From: Haloarculaceae archaeon H-GB1-1
GTDB taxonomy: Archaea > Halobacteriota > Halobacteria > Halobacteriales > Haloarculaceae
Assembly: GCA_029688825.1 (NCBI GenBank)
Contig: JARUKX010000005.1
Coordinates: forward strand, 1-64,000
Length of the DNA: 64,000 bases
Direction of reading: 5' to 3'
Shown: piece by piece, positions 16,600-24,044 of the stretch
How positions within the stretch are numbered: the stretch's first letter is position 1
Layout: every line of letters starts with the position of its first letter
Notes under the pieces: model-generated
What the model was told of the DNA's origin: nothing
Database searches by the model: none
The model's input: the letters and a program-made list of their open reading frames with translations, nothing else
Translations under genes and position numbers: made by a program

Positions 16600-18537
16600 A
16601 TGGCAGAAGGAGCCACAAGGTCTGGGTCCAGTCGTTTTATGGGAAGCAGATGGGAACGGACTGTGCGAAAATTCATCGCCTACACGCCGGACGGTGATTC
16701 AATTCCTGAAGAAACCTGGAACGGGCGCCACCGGAATATTCTCATCCTCCTCGTCGCCCACGTACCGTTTCTCTTTCTCCTCGGTATCTCCGATGGAACT
16801 GAATCACTTATAACGGGAGCGACACTCCCGGAATTCCCCCTGGCTGTCGTCTTAATCGCGATGAGCGCGCTCCTCAGTTTCGCGGTGGTGGCGCGCTGGA
16901 CACGATTGGGACGCCGGCAACGGACGGGGTTTGCAACGTTGGGTTTGTTGACCGCCTCCGCGACCCTCGTCTACTTCTCAGGTGGCTACATCGAAGCTCA
17001 CTTCCACTTTTTCGTGATGATGGCTGTGGTTGCGGTATACGAAGATTGGCTTCCGTTTCTCATCGGAATCGGGTACGTGGCATTCCAACACGGGTTCTAC
17101 GGCATGACGAATCCAGAGTTGGTCTACAACCATGCCGCCGCCATCAATAATCCGTGGGCCTGGGCAACTATCCACGCGATATTCATCCTGGCGCTTGCGG
17201 TCGCACTGATGACCCAGTGGTACTCCACCGAGCGGTCCCGTGAAGAAGCTCGGAATCAGCTTCAGCAGGCCAAGGAGAAAACCCAAGAAATCGATAGTCT
17301 CGAAGCGAAGAAGGCGGAGATCGAGGCGATGAAAAGCGAGGCTGAACAAGCACAAGCGGAAGCTGAAGCCCGTCAGCAGGAGGTCGAACGGCTGAATGAG
17401 CATCTCGAAGCCAAAGCCGAGACCTATAGCGCCATGATGGAACGGGCGGCCGACGGTGAACTCGGTGTCCGGTTGGATACTCAGAGTGAGAGTGATGCGA
17501 TGACCGAAATCGCGGAGTCGTTCAACGAGATGATGGACGAGACTGAAGCGGTAATCCAGGAGATCCAGACATTTGCACAGGAAGTTGTAGTCGAAAGCGA
17601 AGATGCCAACACGAGTACTGAGCAGATGAAGCGGGCGAGCGAGGAAGTGAGCCAGTCAATTCAGGAGATTTCGAGCGGGACAGACGAACAGCGGGAAATG
17701 CTAGCAGAGCTTTCCTCTGACATGAACCAGATGTCAGCCACGGTGGAGGAAGTGGCAGCGTCTGCCGAGTCTGTCGCCAATACGTCGCAGGAAACTGCCG
17801 AAATCGCGACTGCTGGTGAGGAAACTGCACAAGAGGCAATTGAGAACGCACAAGCCGTTCAGGATGCAATCGCTGTGACCGTCGAAAACGTCGAGACGCT
17901 CGATGAGGAAATGGCCGAAATCGGAGAGATCGTCGAACTCATCAGCGACATCGCTGGGCAAACCAATATGCTGGCCTTGAATGCGAACATCGAAGCTGCC
18001 CGTGCTGGTAATGACGGAACTGCGGGTGATGGTGAGGGCTTCGCGGTGGTTGCTGACGAGGTCAAGCAATTGGCGGATGAAACTCAGTCATCGGCCAATG
18101 AGATTGAACAACTTATCACGGAAGTACAATCACAGACGGACACAACCGTTGAGGAGGTCCAAGCAGCGCAACAGCACGTCGAAGAGTCGGTCCAAGCCGT
18201 GCAAGAGGTCGTGAACGCCTTCAGCCAGGTGGCCGAAAACGCCGAGAAAACCGACCGCGGTGTCCAAGAGATCAGCGATGCGACCGACGACGAAGCCGCC
18301 AGTGCTGAGGAGGCAGTGTCGATGGTCGAGGAGGTGGGAGAGATCAGTCAGACGACTGCCGACGAAACCGAGAGTGTCTCTGCGGTAGCGGAGGAACAAG
18401 CCTCGTCCATGTCGCAGGTGAATACCAACGTCACAACGCTCACTGAACACGCTGAGCAGCTCCAATCGCTCCTGTCGAAATTCGAGGTCGGTGATACACC
18501 GACGACAGTTGGGAAACCCGCACAACCAGAGGGATAG
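16600..18537 (+). CDS. Membrane-bound methyl-accepting chemotaxis transducer (Htr)
   Basis: 645 residues. About six hydrophobic segments lie in residues 45-210. One begins EAHFHFF and another ends FQHG; these His are candidate haem or metal ligands. There is no large extracellular loop, so it probably senses something in the membrane. Next come a coiled coil (about 210-270), a HAMP-like stretch, and the signalling domain with tip [15 protein letters not shown] and [17 protein letters not shown]. The layout recalls the HtrVIII-type aerotaxis transducers; that assignment is from memory. Composition is less GC-rich than the surroundings. No che genes are nearby. Confidence 0.9.
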   Translation: MAEGATRSGSSRFMGSRWERTVRKFIAYTPDGDSIPEETWNGRHRNILILLVAHVPFLFLLGISDGTESLITGATLPEFPLAVVLIAMSALLSFAVVARWTRLGRRQRTGFATLGLLTASATLVYFSGGYIEAHFHFFVMMAVVAVYEDWLPFLIGIGYVAFQHGFYGMTNPELVYNHAAAINNPWAWATIHAIFILALAVALMTQWYSTERSREEARNQLQQAKEKTQEIDSLEAKKAEIEAMKSEAEQAQAEAEARQQEVERLNEHLEAKAETYSAMMERAADGELGVRLDTQSESDAMTEIAESFNEMMDETEAVIQEIQTFAQEVVVESEDANTSTEQMKRASEEVSQSIQEISSGTDEQREMLAELSSDMNQMSATVEEVAASAESVANTSQETAEIATAGEETAQEAIENAQAVQDAIAVTVENVETLDEEMAEIGEIVELISDIAGQTNMLALNANIEAARAGNDGTAGDGEGFAVVADEVKQLADETQSSANEIEQLITEVQSQTDTTVEEVQAAQQHVEESVQAVQEVVNAFSQVAENAEKTDRGVQEISDATDDEAASAEEAVSMVEEVGEISQTTADETESVSAVAEEQASSMSQVNTNVTTLTEHAEQLQSLLSKFEVGDTPTTVGKPAQPEG

Positions 18538-18729
18538 TTCTCTCCGTAGCAACTATTGGCCATTCCCCCTCCCATCGAAATGACTCTTTCCGAAGGGCTA
18601 CCCGTTCCACAAGGTGTGACGGGTGAATTTGGATGAGTCCGTGAGGAGGTCCATTTTGTTCACTTCTCCACTACTGATAGAAACGAGCGGGTCAAAATCC
18701 ACAATAAAATAACGAGGTGTGATCAAGTA

Positions 18730-18744
18730 CCGACTTCAAGTCGG
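18730..18744 (+). terminator. Palindrome downstream of the chemoreceptor gene
   Basis: CCGACTTCAAGTCGG can fold as a 5-bp stem with a 5-nt loop, nearly 200 bases past the stop. No T-run, so weak as a terminator. Confidence 0.2.
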
Positions 18745-18852
18745 GATCCGTCGCGCAGTCAGATACCCGGAAAACTGATCGTATTCGCTCGGTTTCTGCT
18801 CGTCGGTGAGTGAAAACCCCGAAATCAAGCTGTGTGTAGCGATCCGACGACG

Positions 18853-19010
18853 GATTCTGCTGCGAACGACCTCGTGAGCAGCGGCTGTCCCCGGCATATT
18901 CGAGACAGACGAGTCGCGCGCGCGCCGTAGCGAGCCTTCGCGGTTCGAATCCTCCCGGGAGAGCAACGCCCCGAGCCCTCGGTCATTTCGAACACGAGGA
19001 CGCCCAGAAC
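18853..19010 (+). repeat. Solitary tRNA-linked repeat (copy C)
   Basis: Contains the same parts in the same order as copy A: hairpin CTGCTGC/GCAGCGG around GAACGACCTCGTGA (18857-18884), a T-arm-like GGTTCGAATCC (18942-18952), GAGAGC, then GCCCTCG...CACGAGGACGCCC (18975-19006). No tRNA gene is next to it. Its tRNA-like end is degenerate. Confidence 0.7.
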
Positions 19011-19163
19011 GGTGGCCAAAACGGTGTCTCGCCTCCTTTTACGGTAATTCTCGGCGTGTCTGCAATACAGCAACAGCCTACTGCCGGGGAGTGGCGAGCA
19101 GTCCTCTCACTCGACTCCTCGACGGCGGAAACCCCTACAGTGCTGGCTGCCGTTCGGCGGTAC

Positions 19164-19847
19164 ATGAGCGTCATCCTGGAGTTCACCATCGACAGCCAGG
19201 ACTTCAAACTCGGCGAGGTTCTCTCGGGAAGCCCGACCATGCACCTCGAACTCGAACGCATCGTCCCGACGGGCCCTATGATCATGCCGTTCATCTGGGC
19301 GACCGGCGACGGCCACGACGAATTCGAGGCGCACGTCCAGGCCCATCCAGCGGTCAAGGAGGCCCGCGCGCTGGACAAAGTCGGGGATAGTTCCCTGTAT
19401 CGGATCGAGTGGACAGACGATCCGACCGATCTCATCGAAGGGATTGCGGCGGCGGACGCAGTCGTCCTCGAAGCCCACGGCAACGAACAGTGGACGTTTC
19501 GGCTGCGCTTCCCCGACCACGAGAAGCTCTCGGTCTTTCACAACTTCGTCCTCGAACACGACTTCTCGATACACATCGACCGCACGTACACCTTGACCGA
19601 AACGACCGAACGCGGCCACCGATTCGACCTCTCGCAGGAACAGCGCGAAGCCCTGGTCCTCGCCACCCGGCGGGGGTACTTCGCCACCCCGCGGGACGTC
19701 AGCCTCGACGCCCTCGCCGAGGAACTGGGCATCAGCGAGCAGGCCGTCTCCAATCGGATTCGCCGCGGGAACGAGAAGATTCTCCAGCAGGTGTTGCTCA
19801 CGTCAGCAGGGGACCTGGGTGCTACCACCCGCTTAAATAAGGATTGA
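19164..19847 (+). CDS. HTH-10 (bacterio-opsin activator-like) transcription regulator
   Basis: 227 residues. The N-terminal domain (about 1-155), starting MSVILEFTIDSQDFKLGEVL, is the usual opening of this haloarchaeal family and decides the start at 19164 over GTG 19056. The C-terminal HTH-10 domain (about 160-225) holds LSQEQREALVLATRRGYFATPRDVSLDALA in pieces and ISEQAVSNRIRRGNEKIL. Such proteins control varied metabolic genes; the target here is unknown. Its TGA overlaps an ATG (TGATG) that opens a 16-codon ORF leading to the next gene. Confidence 0.85.
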   Translation: MSVILEFTIDSQDFKLGEVLSGSPTMHLELERIVPTGPMIMPFIWATGDGHDEFEAHVQAHPAVKEARALDKVGDSSLYRIEWTDDPTDLIEGIAAADAVVLEAHGNEQWTFRLRFPDHEKLSVFHNFVLEHDFSIHIDRTYTLTETTERGHRFDLSQEQREALVLATRRGYFATPRDVSLDALAEELGISEQAVSNRIRRGNEKILQQVLLTSAGDLGATTRLNKD

Positions 19848-19897
19848 TGCTTCAACGGGAGGCCTCAACCGAGGTGGATAATTACAGGTGTGTATGA
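19847..19897 (+). CDS. Possible 16-residue bridging ORF
   Basis: MLQREASTEVDNYRCV then TGA. Its ATG overlaps the stop of the HTH-10 gene (TGATG) and its TGA overlaps the ATG of the next gene (ATGA). It could pass ribosomes along the operon. Chance is not excluded. Confidence 0.25.
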   Translation: MLQREASTEVDNYRCV

Positions 19898-20217
19898 ATT
19901 CGCCCCCGACAGAGTATGACACACAAACTGCTGTCTGTGACGTGCTGGCCAGCGTGTACCGGCGCCAGGTCCTGCACCAGCTGGTAGCCAGTGAGGACGA
20001 CGTCGCCTCGGCAGCGGACCTCGTCGACGAACTCGTCGACCACGACGAGACTGCCGATGACAGAAGACACATCGCCGTCAAACTGCACCACGTGGCACTC
20101 CCGAAGTTGGCTGTGGCGGGGTTCATCGAGTACGACGCTCGAACGCAGACGGTACGCGCCTGCGAGCATCCACCGACGGAGTGGGGTGCGCTCCCCGCCA
20201 GCGTCGTGGACACCTGA
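19894..20217 (+). CDS. DUF7344-type winged-helix protein
   Basis: 107 residues. Built around the haloarchaeal motif pair YRRQVLHQL and IAVKLHHVALPKLAVAGFIEYD, a wHTH-like fold in which the latter is helix 3 and the wing. Members are small putative regulators, often paired with other regulators as here with the HTH-10 protein. ATG 19894 is used; GTG 19888 is two codons upstream. Target unknown. The following 255 bases show nothing I recognise. Confidence 0.75.
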   Translation: MNSPPTEYDTQTAVCDVLASVYRRQVLHQLVASEDDVASAADLVDELVDHDETADDRRHIAVKLHHVALPKLAVAGFIEYDARTQTVRACEHPPTEWGALPASVVDT

Positions 20218-20472
20218 TGGAGTTGGTCACGAGCCGGGCGAATGGCTGAGTAGCGTTCAAACACAACGAAACGGGGCGGAAAATCGGCTCTGTTGGACGA
20301 CGCACTCGGTATCGGACTGAGCGAGTCCGTCGTGGTGGACTCGGCGGACGGAATCGACGTCCCGCCGCGGTGCCGACGATCGACGAGTACGTGCGAGCAG
20401 TACTCCAGCGGTCGGGGTCGACACAGGGCGACTCGAACGAGAGCCAGAACGGACGCGAAACGGTTTCCTGAG

Positions 20473-22044
20473 CTACGTCTTCCAGTACGACCGCGTCAGG
20501 AGGACGAACACCGGGAGTATCTCCAGGCGACCGATCCACATCAGGAAGACCATGAACAGCTTCGCGGGGCCCGAGAAGCCCAGATAGCTGTTCATCGGTC
20601 CGACGGCCCCGAAGCCCGGACCGACGTTTCCGAGGGTCGCGGCGACGGCGCTCATCACCTCGAACGCCGAGAACGACCCGCCCGCACGTGCGACCTCGAC
20701 GAGCAACAGCGCCGTCGCGACGAAGAAGATGAGGACGTACAGAAGCGTGAAGGCGTAGATGCCCCGAATCGCGCGCTCGTCGAGCGCGTGGCCACCGAGG
20801 CGGACCGGACGGACTGCCTCGGGGTGGACAGTGGTGAACAGCTCCCGGCGGATGGACTTGAGGATGACCATGGTGCGGACGATCTTGATCGAGCCACCAG
20901 TCGACCCGGCCGAGCCCCCGATGAACATGGCGAACAGGAGGACGAACTGCGACTGTGCGCTCCAAGTGTTGAAGTCCATGCTCGCATATCCGGTCGTCGT
21001 GACGATAGAGACAGTCTGGAACGCAGCGTGTCGCAGCGCCGCTTCGCCCTCGCCGACGAGCGGCCCTACGGCCTCGGCTACCGCAGCCATTCCAGCGCCG
21101 GAGAACAGCAGCCCCGTGGTGATTGCCGTCAGCGCCCCGAGCACGCCAGCGTAGAACCGGAATTCGCTGTCCCTGACGATAGCTCGGGGGTCGCCGTTGA
21201 GGGCCTTCCAGAACAGCGCGAAGTTGGTCCCCGCGGCGACCATGAACGGGATGAAGACCCACTGGACGATAGGCGCGAAGGCCTCGACGCTACGGGCTTC
21301 GGGAGAGAATCCGCCCGTCGGCATCGTCGTCAGCGGGTGCGTGATTGCGTTGTACAGCGTCATGTTCGGAGCCATCCCCGCGAGGTGGAGCCCGTAGAGC
21401 AACAGGAACTCCAGCACCGTGAACCCGAGATACGCCAGCCAGAGGACGCGTGCCGTCTCGGCGATACGCGGCGTGAGCTTCTCGATTCCGGGACCGGGGG
21501 CTTCGGCGTCCATGAGCTGTGCACCACCGACCGACAGCTCGGGAAGGATGGCGACTGCGAGGACGACGATTCCCATGCCGCCGAGCCACTGAGAGAGCTG
21601 TCGCCAGAACATGAGCGCGTGCGAGTGTCGCTCGAAGCCGATGGACCCCATCACGGTCGCCCCCGTCGTCGTGAAGCCGCTCATGCTCTCGAACAGCGCG
21701 TTGGCCGGGTGGGCGAGCGTCGACTCGGTCCCGGCCCCGGCGACGAGGTACGGAATCGACCCCATGATGGCAACGGCGAGCCACGTAAGCCCGACCATCA
21801 GGAAGGCTTCGCGAGCACCGAGGTCCGGATCCTCGTCCAGCCGTTCGAGCCCGAGTCCCACGATCGCGGTGACGATGATGCTCGCACCGAAGGTCACCAG
21901 TCCCTCACCGTAGATGGCCGCGACGAGCAGTGGTAGCGCCATCGCCCCCGAGAGGTACTTGATGACCGTCCCGACGAGACTGACACTCGCTCGCCAGTCG
22001 ACGCGGAGTTCCAGTCCCCGACGTACGGTCGTTTCACCAAGCAT
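20473..22044 (-). CDS. trkH: Trk potassium uptake system, membrane subunit TrkH
   Basis: 523 residues, highly hydrophobic, about ten or more membrane segments. P-loop/selectivity segments of the TrkH/KtrB family are visible, e.g. SMSGFTTTGATVMG, HPLTTMPTGGFSPE, SIVTTTGYASMDF and SAVAATLGNVGPGFG. It works with the RCK protein TrkA encoded one base upstream (trkA stop 22046, trkH ATG 22044). The start is taken from that junction. Confidence 0.93.
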   Translation of the reverse strand: MLGETTVRRGLELRVDWRASVSLVGTVIKYLSGAMALPLLVAAIYGEGLVTFGASIIVTAIVGLGLERLDEDPDLGAREAFLMVGLTWLAVAIMGSIPYLVAGAGTESTLAHPANALFESMSGFTTTGATVMGSIGFERHSHALMFWRQLSQWLGGMGIVVLAVAILPELSVGGAQLMDAEAPGPGIEKLTPRIAETARVLWLAYLGFTVLEFLLLYGLHLAGMAPNMTLYNAITHPLTTMPTGGFSPEARSVEAFAPIVQWVFIPFMVAAGTNFALFWKALNGDPRAIVRDSEFRFYAGVLGALTAITTGLLFSGAGMAAVAEAVGPLVGEGEAALRHAAFQTVSIVTTTGYASMDFNTWSAQSQFVLLFAMFIGGSAGSTGGSIKIVRTMVILKSIRRELFTTVHPEAVRPVRLGGHALDERAIRGIYAFTLLYVLIFFVATALLLVEVARAGGSFSAFEVMSAVAATLGNVGPGFGAVGPMNSYLGFSGPAKLFMVFLMWIGRLEILPVFVLLTRSYWKT

Positions 22045-22045
22045 G

Positions 22046-23377
22046 CTAGAGTTTCGTGGTCGCTTCCTCGACGACGCGGGCATCGGCGAAGACGACCACG
22101 TGGTCGTCCGGTTCGATGACGGTATCACCACGCGGGATGACCAGTTCGCCGTCGCGAGTGATCGCCCCGATGACGACGCCTTCGGGGAGTTCCTGCACGG
22201 ATTCCTGGATGGGTTTGCCAGCGAGCACGCTCTCGTCGTCGACTTCGATTTCGAGTACTTCCGCCCGGTCGCTCTCGATGATCGCCACGTTCTCCGCGTG
22301 TTGTTCGCGCGTGAACCGCGTGATCTCCTCGGCAGTGGCTTCGCGGGGGTTCACTGCGACGTCGATTCCGACCGCTTCGAACAACTGCACGTAGCTGCCG
22401 TTCTCGACGACGGCGACGGCACGCTCCGCGCCGAGTCGCTTCGCCAGTAGCCCTGCGAGGAGGTTCTTCTCGTCGTTGTCCAGTGCTGCCACGACCGCGT
22501 CGACGCGGTCGATGTGTTCACGTTCCAAGAAGTCCTGGTCGGTCGGGTCCGCTTCGAGTACCGTCGTACCGGTGAGTTCCTCCGCGAGAACTCGCGCGCG
22601 TTCGGGGTCGGGTTCGACGATTCGAGGCTGGAATCCCTGCTGCTCCAACAGTTTGGCGGTGTGATAGCCGATCGAGGAGCCGCCGATGATGAGGACGTCC
22701 CGCGCGCCGTCGACGCGGGGTGCGACCTCCTGTGCGAACTCCCGAACGCTCTCCTGGCTGCCGATGACGACGACCTCGTCGGTGGCCTCGATGACGGTCT
22801 CCCCGCGCGGAATCACGACGTCTCCATCTCGCAGGATGGCAGCGAACGTGAGCGAGGAGAAGCGGTCAGCCTGCTGCACGGTCTGCCCCGCGAGGGGGCT
22901 TCGAGCGGGAATCTCGAACTCGGCCATGTGGACGGCGTCGTCGGCGAACGTCGCCACGTCCCTGGCTGCGGGCAGTCCGATGACCTGGACGATGGTCTCT
23001 GCCGTCAGCAGGTTCGTGGCGACCATGAAGTCGACGCCCAGCGCCCCCTCGGCGTGATTCCACGTATCGAGGAACTTCGTGTTCCGGACGCGCGCGATGG
23101 TGAACGCGTCCCCCACGGTCTGGGCGGTCCCACAGGTGACGATGTTGGTCTCGTCGTCGTCCGTGCTCGCGATGAGCAGGTCTGCCTCGCGGATGCCCGC
23201 CTCTTCGAGCGTCGAGAGGGCCGCACCGTCGCCCTCGACCGCGAGCACGTCTATCGAATAGGTGAGCGATTCGACGCGGTCGCGGTCGACGTCGATCACG
23301 ACGACCTCGTGGCTCTCCGCGAGGCTGGCCGCGATGGTCGAGCCGACCTCGCCCGCACCGACGATGATTATGCGCAT
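22046..23377 (-). CDS. trkA: Trk potassium uptake system, NAD-binding subunit TrkA
   Basis: 443 residues with two RCK units. Each has a Rossmann domain (IIIVGAGEVGSTIA at the start; VLIIGGSSIGYHTAKLLE near 230) and a TrkA-C domain with PARSPLAGQTVQQ and LAGKPIQESVQEL. It gates the TrkH channel in the cytoplasm in response to nucleotides. The start MRIIIVGAGEVG removes a poor N-terminal extension of the longer open frame. Operon with trkH. Potassium uptake is central to salt-in osmoadaptation. Confidence 0.94.
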   Translation of the reverse strand: MRIIIVGAGEVGSTIAASLAESHEVVVIDVDRDRVESLTYSIDVLAVEGDGAALSTLEEAGIREADLLIASTDDDETNIVTCGTAQTVGDAFTIARVRNTKFLDTWNHAEGALGVDFMVATNLLTAETIVQVIGLPAARDVATFADDAVHMAEFEIPARSPLAGQTVQQADRFSSLTFAAILRDGDVVIPRGETVIEATDEVVVIGSQESVREFAQEVAPRVDGARDVLIIGGSSIGYHTAKLLEQQGFQPRIVEPDPERARVLAEELTGTTVLEADPTDQDFLEREHIDRVDAVVAALDNDEKNLLAGLLAKRLGAERAVAVVENGSYVQLFEAVGIDVAVNPREATAEEITRFTREQHAENVAIIESDRAEVLEIEVDDESVLAGKPIQESVQELPEGVVIGAITRDGELVIPRGDTVIEPDDHVVVFADARVVEEATTKL

Positions 23378-23579
23378 CGAAGACTCGCCCCCGCGTTCAT
23401 GGCACACTCGTTCAGAGTCACGCGGTAAGTCGGTTTCTATCCACCGAGGCGACGGGTGGTCAGAGTTAAGGTCTGCGGCTACTTGCCCCCGGCTATGCAA
23501 GCGTCTTCTCTCGTCTCGAACCGGTGGGAAAATCAGGGCAGTCGAGCTAGGACCCGACCGTTCGGGGGTGTCCGAAGCG

Positions 23580-24044
23580 ATGGCTGAACTCCTCGACAAC
23601 GTCGTCCTTCCCGTGGCGAGTCGGGACGACGCCGCTGAGACTGTCGCAGCAATCAGACCGTATCTCGACGGGGCCGAAGTCACGGTCGTCCACGTCATCG
23701 AGAAAGCTGGCGGCGCACCCGACAAAGCCTCGGTCGAACAGCGAGAGGAAGAGGCGGACCACATCTTCGACATCGTCGAGGATGGGCTTGCCGACGCCAC
23801 CGTCGAGCGCGACCTCCGATACAGCACCGACACCGTCGACGCGATCTTCGACGCTGCGGAGGACGCCGACGCGTCCGCCATCGTCGTCTCGACCCGCGGT
23901 GGGAATCGGTTGCTCCAACTGCTCACCGGCGACGTCGCGCTCAAACTGGTGACCGAGAACGACCGGCCGGTCGTCGTCCTCCCGCACGACGACGACTCGA
24001 CCGAACCTACGCCCGATACGGAGGACGGGTCGGACCATGGGTGA
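23580..24044 (+). CDS. Universal stress protein (UspA family)
   Basis: 154 residues, one Usp domain: LDNVVLPVASRDDAAE, VTVVHVIEKAG, then SAIVVSTRGGNRLLQLLTGDVALKLV and PVVVLPH. The second motif corresponds to G-2x-G-9x-G(S/T), although the spacing is imperfect, so ATP binding is uncertain. It overlaps the following APC transporter by 8 bases and is probably co-translated. GTG 23568 is an alternative start. A modulator of the transporter is the likely role (inference). Confidence 0.82.
   Translation: MAELLDNVVLPVASRDDAAETVAAIRPYLDGAEVTVVHVIEKAGGAPDKASVEQREEEADHIFDIVEDGLADATVERDLRYSTDTVDAIFDAAEDADASAIVVSTRGGNRLLQLLTGDVALKLVTENDRPVVVLPHDDDSTEPTPDTEDGSDHG

Larger units (their letters stand above)
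16269..19010 (+). mobile_element. Possible tRNA-Gln-targeted insertion carrying a chemoreceptor gene
   Basis: The chemoreceptor gene lies between copy A and copy C of one repeat family, both in the same orientation. For example, 16396-16431 and 18975-19010 match at 29 of 36 positions. The gene's codon use is visibly less GC-rich than its neighbours'. Flanking direct repeats at a tRNA 3' end are the signature of site-specific integration. No integrase is visible inside, so this would be a decayed or non-autonomous element. Confidence 0.35.
18538..19163. other. 626-base intergenic region with stem-loops and repeat copy C
   Basis: No convincing gene. It holds a 6-bp stem ACCCGT/ACGGGT (18600-18624), an AT-rich patch (about 18700-18716), the palindrome CCGACTTCAAGTCGG (18730-18744), which may end the chemoreceptor transcript, and the degenerate tRNA-linked repeat from 18853 on. 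An ORF reading into the HTH-10 gene from GTG 19056 exists, but its first 36 residues do not look conserved. Confidence 0.5.

Noticed and set aside
18627-18652. Hammerhead-ribozyme-like string GGATGAGTCCGTGAGGAG
   Set aside because: It recalls CTGATGA-GTCC-GTGA-GGAC-GAAA, but the first two core bases differ, the stem closes imperfectly (GGAG) and the required GAAA does not follow.
20293-21936. 547-codon open frame on the plus strand
   Set aside because: Shadow of trkH on the opposite strand; low-complexity Arg/Asp/His-rich translation, no motif, while trkH is well supported.
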